Below, in pieces: positions 5,490 through 13,849 of a DNA stretch of 18,843 nucleotides. Both the position numbers and the translations under genes were made by a program. The notes beneath the pieces are model-generated. The model was not told the origin of the DNA and ran no database searches. It saw nothing but the letters and a program-made list of their open reading frames with translations. The stretch's first letter is position 1, and each line of letters begins with the position of its first letter. Source of the DNA: an uncultured Clostridium sp. (GTDB lineage: Bacteria; Bacillota; Clostridia; Oscillospirales; Acutalibacteraceae); NCBI GenBank assembly GCA_902471875.1, contig CABRLN010000034.1, positions 1-18,843 of the forward strand, read 5' to 3'.

Positions 5490-7847
5490 ATGCGTTCAAA
5501 ATCGTTACTGAAAAAGTCGGTATCTGCGGTATGTGCTTTAGTTTTGTTGTTGACTGCTTTTCCAACAGTAGCTGCGGCAAATACAGTGCAAAATAATGCT
5601 GATATGTCAACTGACGCTTATGAAAAAAGCGATATGACGGTACAGGATTCAACTAAGAATACAAGTGTTTCAGCTACTGAACCTGTTACTGAAAATAGAA
5701 CAGAAACTGTTACAGAAGAATATACAGAAATAAATAATTTTATAATTTTTAAAGATAAAAAAAATACCGGTATTATATCTTCTTCAGGCTCAATTTCACC
5801 TTCCGGTGCAACAATGGGTGTTGGTGAACAATATACTCTTAAACCGAAGTTCAGCAAAAGCGGAACATATACATGGGCTTCTTCTAACAGCATAGTTATG
5901 TCAGTTTCTTCCAACGGTGTTGTTACTGCTAAAAAAGTGGGAAGTGCGGTCATTTCTTGTAAATTATCAAATGGCGAAAGAGCAACGGCTACCTTTACTG
6001 TAAAAGCAGCACCAAAGGCCATGACATTGGACAGTACAACTGTAACCTTGGGGGTTGGAGAGATACATGATTATTCAAGTACTGTGAATTCAGGTGCGGG
6101 TGCGTACCAGAGATATTATTCTTGCAGCAACACTATAGGAATGAATATTACAAAATCCGGAGGAATTGCTACTGCTCAAAAAGCAGGCAGATATGTTGTG
6201 GCTTGTACGGCATATAATGGTGTGCGTGCAACATCTACATTTATTGTAAAAAACGCCCCCACATCAATTTCATTAAGCAAATCCAGTCTGACTTTGGCAA
6301 AAGGTAATACGTACACGCTTTCACCAACATTGTCATCAGGCAGTTATTCAAGTAATTATACTGTCACGTCAAGTAACACAAATGTTGCAACTGTTAAAAT
6401 GACATCTGACAAAAAATTTGTTGTAACAGCAAAAAATACAGGTTCAGCCACTATTAAGGTTACTACATATAATGGAAAAACGGCTAGCTGTACTGTAAAG
6501 GTTACCGACGACACTACTTCTTTATCCATTTCATCTACTGCTACATCTATATTGAAAGGAAACCACGCATATATTAAGGCTACAGTTTCACCTTCAACAA
6601 AAACTGCTACATATTCATCGTCAAACACAGCTGTTGCCAAGGTAAGCAGTAACGGTATTGTTACCGGCGTAGGTGCAGGTACTGCAACTATAACCGTAAC
6701 TGCAGGTACAAAAAAGAAAACCTGTGCTATATCTGTTTTGTCAAGCTCGTCAAGTACATATGTGCCTTACACTACTTATACACTTAACAATGGCAAAACG
6801 CTGTACCTTAAATCAAGCGGTTCAAGCTTTAGCTCTTCAGACTCAACGGTTGCGTCTGTAAATTCTAACGGTTTTGTAACAGCTAAAAAACAGGGTGTTG
6901 CTATTATTACAGCTAATTATAACGGTTCTAAGCGAACCTGTGCCGTTACAGTTATAGGCTCAGACCCAATACGTTTTAGCTATTCATCACCTAATTCAGC
7001 TTCAAAAAATCAAAAGGTAACACTAATTGCAATTACTGATAAATATCGTACAGCTGTTAAGTTTAATGTACAGGTGGGCGGTACAACAAAAACAGTTTCT
7101 GCCAGCACTAAAAGCCTAGACAGCTCGGGTAACAGATACATCTGGAAAGGCTATTATACTTTTACTTCAGCAGGTGAATATCCTGTTACAGCATATTCAA
7201 TTTATAACAATAATGGCAAATACAGCACCTGTGCGGCAGGTAAAAGTACAGTGTTTGTAACCGATGTTACATCTTCTACTGCGGTTTCATACAGCAAACG
7301 CAGACCAAGTAACGACATATTAACACTTAACTCTAATTACGAGGGCTACTTAGGCAGCGTAACAGACGACCCGCTTGTTTACGATACTCCAACAGTAGGA
7401 TATGGCTATGTTGTAAGAAGCGGAGATGTTTTCTATAACGATATGTCAAAAGATGAAGCTTTTGCATTTATGGTTTCAACAATGAATGACAGTGTTTACT
7501 CATCGTCAGTTAATAATTTTATGTCAAACTACGGCATTAAATTTAATCAACAGCAATTTGATGCTTTGGTAATGCTTGTTTATAACCTTGGTCCGGGTGT
7601 ACTTAATGACAGTGATGTTTCAGGTATTCTTACGAATTGTTGGCATAATGGGGTAAGAAATATGGACTATGTAAATAAAACAAACCTACAGCATGAGCTT
7701 ATTCAATGGCACCATGCCGGCGGGTGCGTATGGGGCTTGCTATACAGAAGAATAGACGAGCTTGAGGTATTTTGCTATGGTGACTATATAAGAGATGGTA
7801 ACCTTAACAAATACGGAATGACTTACCGCTGGAACTGCTACGGATAA
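5490..7847 (+). CDS. Secreted lysozyme (GH24-like) with five BIG2-type repeats
   Basis: This 785-residue protein starts with a clear Sec signal peptide (KSLLKK, a hydrophobic core, AAA cleavage near residue 30) and a Thr/Glu-rich linker (about 35-95). Five bacterial Ig-like group 2 (BIG2-type) repeats follow, at about 98-175, 178-255, 258-340, 342-420 and 422-490; each has SSNxxVAxVxxNGxVTAxxxG-type cores, degenerate in some. A further beta-rich domain spans about 492-600. The C-terminal part (about 605-785) resembles GH24 muramidases: Glu618 in NYEGY, Asp626/Asp627, Thr635 before VGYGY, then FNQQQFDALVMLVYNLG and a GLLYRRIDE stretch. It probably cleaves the peptidoglycan glycan backbone outside the cell, with the Ig-like repeats as spacer or adhesion arm. 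No LPXTG or membrane anchor is seen. It is flanked by its own promoter and terminator. Whether the target is its own wall or rivals is not decided. Confidence 0.88.
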   Translation: MRSKSLLKKSVSAVCALVLLLTAFPTVAAANTVQNNADMSTDAYEKSDMTVQDSTKNTSVSATEPVTENRTETVTEEYTEINNFIIFKDKKNTGIISSSGSISPSGATMGVGEQYTLKPKFSKSGTYTWASSNSIVMSVSSNGVVTAKKVGSAVISCKLSNGERATATFTVKAAPKAMTLDSTTVTLGVGEIHDYSSTVNSGAGAYQRYYSCSNTIGMNITKSGGIATAQKAGRYVVACTAYNGVRATSTFIVKNAPTSISLSKSSLTLAKGNTYTLSPTLSSGSYSSNYTVTSSNTNVATVKMTSDKKFVVTAKNTGSATIKVTTYNGKTASCTVKVTDDTTSLSISSTATSILKGNHAYIKATVSPSTKTATYSSSNTAVAKVSSNGIVTGVGAGTATITVTAGTKKKTCAISVLSSSSSTYVPYTTYTLNNGKTLYLKSSGSSFSSSDSTVASVNSNGFVTAKKQGVAIITANYNGSKRTCAVTVIGSDPIRFSYSSPNSASKNQKVTLIAITDKYRTAVKFNVQVGGTTKTVSASTKSLDSSGNRYIWKGYYTFTSAGEYPVTAYSIYNNNGKYSTCAAGKSTVFVTDVTSSTAVSYSKRRPSNDILTLNSNYEGYLGSVTDDPLVYDTPTVGYGYVVRSGDVFYNDMSKDEAFAFMVSTMNDSVYSSSVNNFMSNYGIKFNQQQFDALVMLVYNLGPGVLNDSDVSGILTNCWHNGVRNMDYVNKTNLQHELIQWHHAGGCVWGLLYRRIDELEVFCYGDYIRDGNLNKYGMTYRWNCYG

Positions 7848-7865
7848 TAAAATTATAAATTTTTT

Positions 7866-7928
7866 AACAGGACAATCTTATGCTAACACTAAAGAAAAGG
7901 TTAGTATAAACGGTTGCCCTGTTTTTTT
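7866..7928 (+). terminator. Strong terminator after the lysozyme gene
   Basis: AACAGG-a-CAA (7866-7875) pairs with TTG-c-CCTGTT (7914-7922) around an inner hairpin TTATGCTAAC (7878-7887)/GTTAGTATAA (7900-7909), which contains one mismatch. A run of seven T follows directly. It separates the lysozyme gene from the ruv genes. Confidence 0.8.
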
Positions 7929-7971
7929 ATATTATTATTAATTTTGTATTTGATTTACTTTATGCAAACGC

Positions 7972-8000
7972 TTGTTTAAATTTGGTGCATATGGTATAAT
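7972..8000 (+). promoter_or_regulatory. Promoter of the ruvC-ruvA-ruvB genes
   Basis: A perfect TATAAT (7995-8000) with an extended -10 TG one base before it lies 17 bases after TTGTTT (7972-7977). The start would be near 8007, about 50 bases ahead of ruvC. I see no LexA-type operator in the region. Confidence 0.65.
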
Positions 8001-8059
8001 ATTTGTTCAGAATGGGTAATTATGATTGAATTTAAAGTTATTTGTAAACGGAGGCAGTA

Positions 8060-8569
8060 ATGGTTGTGTTAGGCATTGACCCTGGCTACGCTATAGTGGG
8101 CTGGGGCGTTGTGAATTATGCAAGAAATATGTATAAGCCACTTGGCTACGGTGCAATTACTACAGATGCAGGTATGCATTTTAATAACAGACTTGAGTAT
8201 ATTTATTCTAATATGGCAAGACTCATTGAAAAGTCTAAGCCCGACGCTATGGCTGTTGAAAAGCTCTATTTTCAAAATAATCAGAAAACGGCCATTAATG
8301 TGGCACAGGCAAGAGGTGTTATATTGCTTGCGGCACAACAGAATAATGTGCCTATTTTTGAATACACACCTTTGCAGGTAAAGACAGTAGTAACAGGATA
8401 CGGAAAGGCAAAAAAGCCGCAGGTTATGGAAATGACTCGCCGTTTGCTGCACCTTGAGGCTGTTCCAAAGCCCGACGACACTGCCGACGCTTTAGCCATT
8501 GCACTTTGTCATATTCAGGCAAGAGGCACCAATTTAAGAAATATAATTACACAAGGGAGATATAATTAA
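8060..8569 (+). CDS. ruvC: Holliday-junction endonuclease RuvC
   Basis: RuvC cuts four-way DNA junctions after RuvAB branch migration. The protein has 169 residues, the normal length. The four acidic metal ligands are in place: Asp7 in GIDPG, Glu67 in AVEKLYF, Asp140 and Asp143 in PDDTADA. GYGKAKKPQV is the usual DNA-contact segment. The ATG follows GGAGG. The stop overlaps the ruvA start by one base (TAATG), so the ruv genes are translationally coupled. Confidence 0.96.
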   Translation: MVVLGIDPGYAIVGWGVVNYARNMYKPLGYGAITTDAGMHFNNRLEYIYSNMARLIEKSKPDAMAVEKLYFQNNQKTAINVAQARGVILLAAQQNNVPIFEYTPLQVKTVVTGYGKAKKPQVMEMTRRLLHLEAVPKPDDTADALAIALCHIQARGTNLRNIITQGRYN

Positions 8570-9174
8570 TGTTTTACAGCCTAAGAGGTAAATTAATATA
8601 TTCAGCACAAAACTTTGTGGCTATTGAGTGTGGTGGTGTAGGCTACAGGTGTTATACATCTTTAACAACACAAAATCAGTTACCGCCAATTAATAATGAA
8701 ATTATGCTTTATACTCACCTTGTTGTGCGTGAAGACGCTATGGAGCTTTACGGCTTTTCAACCGAAAAAGAGCTTGAATGCTTTGAACTTCTTATTACTG
8801 TCAGCGGTGTAGGAGCAAAAATGGCGTTGGCAGTGCTTTCGGTGTTGACAGTTGACCGTTTTGTGCTTGCTGTGGCTTCGTCAGATGCTGCTGCAATTTC
8901 TCAGGCAAATGGTGTAGGCAAAAAGAAGGCAGAACGTATTATACTGGACTTAAAAGATAAAATAAAAGTATTTGACAGTGCATTGCCTTCCTCAAGTGTT
9001 GGTGTAAAGCCAACGACAGCACCAAGCGCAGGTAATATTTCGAAGGCTGTAGAGGCACTTACTGTATTGGGTTACACTTCTAACGAGGTTATGCCAATTT
9101 TATCACAAATGGAAAGTACATTGCCTGTTGAAAGGCTTATAAGCAATGTACTTAAAGAAATGGGCAGACGATAA
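8569..9174 (+). CDS. ruvA: Holliday-junction DNA-binding protein RuvA
   Basis: RuvA binds the four-way junction as a tetramer and loads the RuvB motors. The protein has 201 residues: an OB-fold N-terminal domain (about 1-64), two helix-hairpin-helix motifs (VSGVGAKMAL 78-87 and ANGVGKKKAERI 113-124), a flexible Ser/Pro/Thr-rich linker (about 135-157), and the small C-terminal domain that touches RuvB (158-201). It has an AGGGAG ribosome binding site inside the end of ruvC and is followed by ruvB after 13 bases. Confidence 0.96.
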   Translation: MFYSLRGKLIYSAQNFVAIECGGVGYRCYTSLTTQNQLPPINNEIMLYTHLVVREDAMELYGFSTEKELECFELLITVSGVGAKMALAVLSVLTVDRFVLAVASSDAAAISQANGVGKKKAERIILDLKDKIKVFDSALPSSSVGVKPTTAPSAGNISKAVEALTVLGYTSNEVMPILSQMESTLPVERLISNVLKEMGRR

Positions 9175-9187
9175 AGGAGGTTAACAA

Positions 9188-10243
9188 ATGGATTTTGATG
9201 ATATTGATTTTGAGAACAGAATAGTTGACCCGGAGGAACTGCCCGACGAATTCGGCGACACAGAAAATCCTTTAAGACCCAAAAATCTTGATGAATATAT
9301 CGGGCAGGAAAAGGTTAAGGAAAATCTTTCAATATATATACAAGCGGCAGTGCAAAGGCACGAAACTCTTGACCATGTATTGTTATACGGTCCTCCGGGA
9401 CTGGGTAAAACAACCCTTGCAGGTATAATAGCAAATGAAATGGGGGTAAGCCTGCGTATTACATCAGGTCCTGCAATAGAAAAACCGGGTGATTTAGCAG
9501 CATTGCTTACCAATTTGAATGACGGTGATGTTTTATTTATTGACGAAATTCATCGTTTAAACAGACAGGTTGAAGAAATATTATATTCTGCTATGGAGGA
9601 TTTTGCCATAGATATTATTACAGGCAAAGGTCAAATGGCAGCTTCATATCACTTGCCGCTGCCTAAGTTTACACTTGTTGGTGCAACTACAAGGGCGGGG
9701 CAAATTTCGGCACCACTGCGTGACAGATTCGGCGTTGTTTTAAGACTTGAGCTTTATACTCCTGAGGAATTGGGTAAAATAGTAACACGCAGTGCTAATA
9801 TTCTTAATATGCCAATAGATAATGACGGTGCATTAGAAATAGCATCTCGCTCAAGAGGAACACCCCGTATAGCAAATAGGTTTTTAAAGCGTGTTCGTGA
9901 TTTTGCACAGGTTATGAGTGACGGAATAATAACCTGCGAAACAGCGCAAACAGCTCTTGAAAAGATGGAAGTTGATGAGTTGGGTTTAGACTCCAACGAC
10001 AGACGTATGCTTGAAACAATGATTAAATATTACAAAGGCGGTCCTGTTGGTGTAGAAACATTGGCAGCTACCATTGGCGAAGAGGCAGTAACCATAGAAG
10101 ATGTTTACGAGCCTTATTTAATGCAGATAGGCTTTATAAACCGTACGCCTCGCGGCAGATGCGTAACCGAGGCGGCTTGCCGTCACCTTGGCTACAGTAT
10201 GCCTAACAATAGCAACAGTGGGTTTCAGCAAAAGCTGTTTTAA
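9188..10243 (+). CDS. ruvB: Holliday-junction branch-migration ATPase RuvB
   Basis: RuvB is the hexameric AAA+ motor that drives branch migration. The protein has 351 residues: an acidic N-terminal tail, Walker A GPPGLGKT (68-75), Walker B with DEIH (119-122), sensor 1 GATTRAG (165-171), the arginine finger in PLRDRFG (Arg180), and the C-terminal winged-helix domain with KYYKGGPVG and FINRTPRGR. The ribosome binding site AAAGGAGG is near perfect. It ends the ruv cluster; glmM follows after 58 bases with no terminator, so co-transcription is likely. Confidence 0.97.
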   Translation: MDFDDIDFENRIVDPEELPDEFGDTENPLRPKNLDEYIGQEKVKENLSIYIQAAVQRHETLDHVLLYGPPGLGKTTLAGIIANEMGVSLRITSGPAIEKPGDLAALLTNLNDGDVLFIDEIHRLNRQVEEILYSAMEDFAIDIITGKGQMAASYHLPLPKFTLVGATTRAGQISAPLRDRFGVVLRLELYTPEELGKIVTRSANILNMPIDNDGALEIASRSRGTPRIANRFLKRVRDFAQVMSDGIITCETAQTALEKMEVDELGLDSNDRRMLETMIKYYKGGPVGVETLAATIGEEAVTIEDVYEPYLMQIGFINRTPRGRCVTEAACRHLGYSMPNNSNSGFQQKLF

Positions 10244-10301
10244 ATATAAAAATAAGCTTATTATATTGCAGTAAAAAATAATTAATTTTGGAGGAATAGA
10301 T

Positions 10302-11651
10302 ATGGGAAGATTATTTGGAACAGACGGTGCAAGAGGGGTTGCAAACACAGAACTTACCTGCGAGCTTGCAATGAATATTGGCCGTGCAGCAGCAATGGTG
10401 CTGACCGAGCAAAGTAATAAAAAGCCAGTTGTAATTATAGGTAAGGATACCCGCTTAAGCTCAGATATGCTTGAGGGTGCAATTATTTCAGGATTATGCT
10501 CAGTTGGTGCAGATGTTATTACACTTGGTGTTGTACCTACGCCTGCTGTTGCCTTACTTGTGAAAAAATATAATGCAGATGCAGGCATTATGATTTCTGC
10601 TTCTCATAATCCTTATGAATTTAACGGAATAAAAATATTTAGCGGCACAGGCTTTAAGCTGCCAGACACACTTGAAGAAGAAATTGAGGCTATTGTACTG
10701 GATAATGTTAAACCATATAATATAGTTTCTATGGATAAATTGGGAAAGGTAACTGTTGCTGATAATGCTGTACAGGAATATATAGACCATGTTGTTTCAA
10801 CAGTACCTGAAAAGCCGCAGGGATTAAAGGTAGCGTTTGATTGTTCAAATGGTTCGTCGTCACGTACGGCAAAGACTATTTTTGAGGAGCTGGGAGTTGA
10901 GTGCCATATGACTCATTTTGAGCCAAATGGTATTAATATTAATAAAGACTGTGGCTCAACGCATATTGACGCTCTTGCTGAATATGTTAAGTCAAACGGG
11001 CTTGACTGCGGTATTGCCTTTGATGGTGATGCAGACAGATGTTTGGCTGTTGATGAAAACGGAGAGCTTGTTGACGGTGACTTTATTATTGCAATTTGTA
11101 CAAAGGATTTGAAAGAAAGAGGCTTGCTAAAGAATAATACCGCTGTAGGTACAGTGCTTACTAATATGGGTTTTAACAAATTTTGTGAAGAAAATGATAT
11201 TAATTTTGAAGCTACAAAGGTTGGAGACAGATATGTGTTAGAATCCATGGTGGCAAATGGCTATGTAATTGGCGGTGAGCAAAGCGGTCATGTAATATTT
11301 TTAGATTATTGCACAACAGGCGACGGACAGACAACAGCCGCACAGTTGCTAAGTCTGATGAAAAGAAAGAACCAAAAGCTTTCAGAGATTGCTAAGGTTA
11401 TGAAGAGATTTCCTCAGGTAATGATAAATGTTAAAATTTCACCCCAGGGCAAAGGTAAGGTGAACAGCGATGCTGATGTTCAGGCAAAGGTTCAGCAGGT
11501 TGCAAAAGCGCTTGAAGGACATGGCAGGATTATTGTAAGAGAATCAGGCACAGAACCTTTAGTAAGAGTAATGCTTGAGGGGGAGGATTACTCAGAAATT
11601 GAACAATTAGCAAACGAAACCGCCGAAGTTGTAAAAAATAAGCTTGGCTGA
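10302..11651 (+). CDS. glmM: Phosphoglucosamine mutase GlmM
   Basis: GlmM interconverts glucosamine 6-phosphate and 1-phosphate on the way to UDP-GlcNAc for peptidoglycan. The protein has 449 residues, typical for the family. It starts with GRLFGTDGARG. The phosphorylated serine is Ser101 in ISASHNPYEFNG, the metal-binding loop is DGDADR (241-246), the sugar-binding loop is GGEQSGH, and the phosphate-binding loop RESGTEPLVRV is near the end. The ATG follows GGAGGA. The short gap before it contains a palindrome, AATAAGCTTATT, of no clear meaning. Confidence 0.96.
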   Translation: MGRLFGTDGARGVANTELTCELAMNIGRAAAMVLTEQSNKKPVVIIGKDTRLSSDMLEGAIISGLCSVGADVITLGVVPTPAVALLVKKYNADAGIMISASHNPYEFNGIKIFSGTGFKLPDTLEEEIEAIVLDNVKPYNIVSMDKLGKVTVADNAVQEYIDHVVSTVPEKPQGLKVAFDCSNGSSSRTAKTIFEELGVECHMTHFEPNGININKDCGSTHIDALAEYVKSNGLDCGIAFDGDADRCLAVDENGELVDGDFIIAICTKDLKERGLLKNNTAVGTVLTNMGFNKFCEENDINFEATKVGDRYVLESMVANGYVIGGEQSGHVIFLDYCTTGDGQTTAAQLLSLMKRKNQKLSEIAKVMKRFPQVMINVKISPQGKGKVNSDADVQAKVQQVAKALEGHGRIIVRESGTEPLVRVMLEGEDYSEIEQLANETAEVVKNKLG

Positions 11652-11756
11652 TTGTTAAATATAAATATTATTAGTGAAATGCCGTAATATTGAATGTGAT
11701 AATAAATATAATGACTAATTAAAAAGAGTTTAATAAATAGAATGGGAGGAATACTT

Positions 11757-12620
11757 TTGCGAGCAGCAAATTGGGAAGATTATGAACTTGTAGACGCTTC
11801 TGCCGGTGAAAGACTGGAGCGCTGGGGGAATATTATTTTAGTCAGACCCGACCCTCAAATAATCTGGAATACACCAAAAAACCACTACCTTTGGAAGCAG
11901 GCACATGCACGCTATCATCGTTCATCATCGGGTGGCGGTAAATGGCAGGTGTACAAAAAAATTCCCGATGTTTGGAAAATAAAAAATAAAGATATATCCT
12001 TCCAAATAAAGCCTATGGGGTTTAAGCACACAGGAGTTTTTCCGGAGCAAGCAACAAACTGGGACTTAGTTGACGGTATTATACGAAAGTCAAATAAAGA
12101 AATGAATGTGCTTAATCTGTTTGCCTACACAGGTGGTGCAACCTTAGCATGTTTAAATGCAGGTGCAAGGGTTTGCCATGTTGACGCATCAAAGGGTATG
12201 GTACAGTGGGCTAAAGAAAATGCGCAGGTGTCAGGGCTTGCGGGTAAGCCTGTACGTTGGCTTGTTGACGACTGTATTAAATTTGTACAGCGTGAACAAC
12301 GCAGGGGCAATAAATACGACGGTATTATAATGGATCCCCCGTCATATGGCAGAGGACCTAATGGCGAGGTTTGGAAGTTGGAGGAGCAGTTATATTCGCT
12401 AGTCCAATTGTGTTCAACTGTTCTTTCAAAGCACCCTGACTTCTTTGTTTTAAACTCATATACAACAGGGCTTTCACCTGCTGTAATGGAGTACTTACTT
12501 GGTACAGTGCTTGTACCGAAATTTGGCGGAAGGGTAAGTGCTGACGAAATCGGTTTAAGGGTAACAACTACAGGCTTGGTGTTGCCTTGCGGTTCAACAG
12601 CAATATGGCAAAGAAATTAA
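11757..12620 (+). CDS. Class I SAM-dependent methyltransferase, RlmI-like (TTG start)
   Basis: This 287-residue protein resembles the COG1092 group of RNA (cytosine-5)-methyltransferases but lacks the N-terminal PUA domain of E. coli RlmI. The SAM-binding motif I is LNLFAYTGGA (about 119-128), an acidic residue follows in HVDAS (about 143), and the catalytic motif IV is DPPSYGRG (about 193-200). An rRNA base is a likely substrate, but this is inferred from the family. TTG at 11757 is preferred over ATG at 11742: GGGAGGA (11744-11750) is six bases before the TTG but overlaps the ATG, and the homologous part begins there (RAANWEDYELVD). A TATAAT at 11707-11712 could be its own -10 box, though no good -35 box is seen. 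Confidence 0.85.
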   Translation: MRAANWEDYELVDASAGERLERWGNIILVRPDPQIIWNTPKNHYLWKQAHARYHRSSSGGGKWQVYKKIPDVWKIKNKDISFQIKPMGFKHTGVFPEQATNWDLVDGIIRKSNKEMNVLNLFAYTGGATLACLNAGARVCHVDASKGMVQWAKENAQVSGLAGKPVRWLVDDCIKFVQREQRRGNKYDGIIMDPPSYGRGPNGEVWKLEEQLYSLVQLCSTVLSKHPDFFVLNSYTTGLSPAVMEYLLGTVLVPKFGGRVSADEIGLRVTTTGLVLPCGSTAIWQRN

Positions 12621-12701
12621 AAATGAAGAACATAAATAAATTAAATTAATACATCAGAATTTAATGTTAAGAATATTTGTGTTTTTACCAAAGGTGATAT
12701 G

Positions 12702-13526
12702 ATGAGCGAGTTTATTAAGGTTGACAATGTTAATTTTTCTTACGATGAAACTCCTGTGCTGAAAAATATTTCTCTTACAATTAACCAAGGTGAGTTTGTG
12801 GCACTTTTGGGACATAACGGCTGTGGTAAATCTACCATAGCTAAGCTGTTTAACGTGCTTTTGTCACCGCAAAGCGGTACAGTAACAATTGACGGAATTA
12901 CAGCTGAAACCGAAGATGATATTTATGAAATACGTAGTAGAGTAGGGCTTGTTTTGCAAAATCCCGATAATCAATTGGTTGCAACCATAGTTGAAGAGGA
13001 TGTTGCATTTGGACCTGAAAATTTAGGTGTTCAGCCGCAGGAAATCAGACAGCGTGTTGATAATGCTTTAAAAGCTGTTGATATGTACGAATACCGCCGT
13101 CATGCACCGCACAAGCTGTCGGGCGGACAAAAGCAAAGAGTTGCTATTGCAGGAATTATTGCAATGGAACCAAAATGTATTGTGCTTGACGAACCTACAG
13201 CTATGCTTGACCCAAAGGGCAGACAAGAGGTTATGGAAACAATAAAGCGTTTAAACAATGAGCATAATATAACTATTGTGTTAATTACCCATTATATGGA
13301 CGAGGCAGTACAGGCTGACCGTATTGTTGTTATGGATAAGGGCGAAATTCTTACACAGGGGACACCTCAGCAGGTATTTAGTGACGTGGAGTTGTTAAAA
13401 AATCATGCCCTTGATGTTCCGCAGTCAGTTGAGCTTATGTATATTCTAAAAAAACATGGCATATCTGTAAAAGCTTTACCCCTTACACCTGAAAAGTGTG
13501 TCAAATTACTGGAGAATATGCTATAA
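12702..13526 (+). CDS. ecfA1: ECF transporter ATPase EcfA1
   Basis: One of the two ATPases of the energy-coupling factor module that drives uptake of vitamins and metals by exchangeable S-components. The protein has 274 residues, with Walker A GHNGCGKST (37-45), Q-loop Gln86, signature LSGGQ (139-143), Walker B ending in Asp163-Glu164, and switch His197. The C-terminal extension is typical of EcfA. Two ATG codons stand in tandem (12699 and 12702); the second has better spacing from AAGGTGA. No S-component gene is next to it, as expected for a shared (group II) module. Its partner ecfA2 lies unusually far downstream. Confidence 0.92.
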   Translation: MSEFIKVDNVNFSYDETPVLKNISLTINQGEFVALLGHNGCGKSTIAKLFNVLLSPQSGTVTIDGITAETEDDIYEIRSRVGLVLQNPDNQLVATIVEEDVAFGPENLGVQPQEIRQRVDNALKAVDMYEYRRHAPHKLSGGQKQRVAIAGIIAMEPKCIVLDEPTAMLDPKGRQEVMETIKRLNNEHNITIVLITHYMDEAVQADRIVVMDKGEILTQGTPQQVFSDVELLKNHALDVPQSVELMYILKKHGISVKALPLTPEKCVKLLENML

Positions 13527-13849
13527 GTAACAACACAAAAATTTTAAAACGATTAAAATTGTATTTATGGTGTTATATTTACCTGCTATTGTTTTAGTAT
13601 GTGTTGCCGTATAATAATTCTTCTGTGAGCTGCTAGACTAATACAATGTTTTGGTGTTGGTATATGTATGTAATGAGAATATGGCTTTTAAGCTTTTAAG
13701 GAAGTATGCTTTTGGGCGTTTTGGCGTTAACTCTAATTACTGTTTTGCTTGTTTTCTTAATTTAATAAGATGATATATACTTATTCTGACTGTATGTAAG
13801 GTAAAACAAAGCAAAACAAAGTACAAATTATAGTAAAGGTTTGATTTAT
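13527..13849. other. Unusual 320-bp T-rich gap between ecfA1 and ecfA2
   Basis: No gene of ordinary size is present. Visible are a weak AT-only hairpin, AATTTTAA/TTAAAATT (13540-13560), just after ecfA1; tandem CTTTTAAG copies near 13685-13700; a short AAAACAAAG-type tandem near 13803-13821; and two very short hydrophobic reading frames (13568-13615 and 13706-13765). The second has AAGGA just before it. A TGaTATATA at 13771-13779 could be an extended -10 box for ecfA2, but no good -35 box matches. Confidence 0.5.

Noticed and set aside
8069..8452. 127-codon minus-strand frame inside ruvC
   Set aside because: It is a shadow of ruvC, which has all four catalytic acidic residues; the shadow has no ribosome binding site and a Cys/His-rich composition typical of antisense frames.
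10118..10588. 156-codon minus-strand frame across the ruvB/glmM junction
   Set aside because: It is an antisense shadow of two well-conserved genes, with no promoter or ribosome binding site of its own.
11742..11756. ATG start for the RlmI-like methyltransferase
   Set aside because: The best ribosome binding site overlaps this ATG and is correctly spaced only for the TTG at 11757, where homology starts.
13568..13615. 15-codon hydrophobic reading frame after ecfA1
   Set aside because: It has no ribosome binding site and the T-rich DNA gives such frames by chance; listed only as part of the gap.
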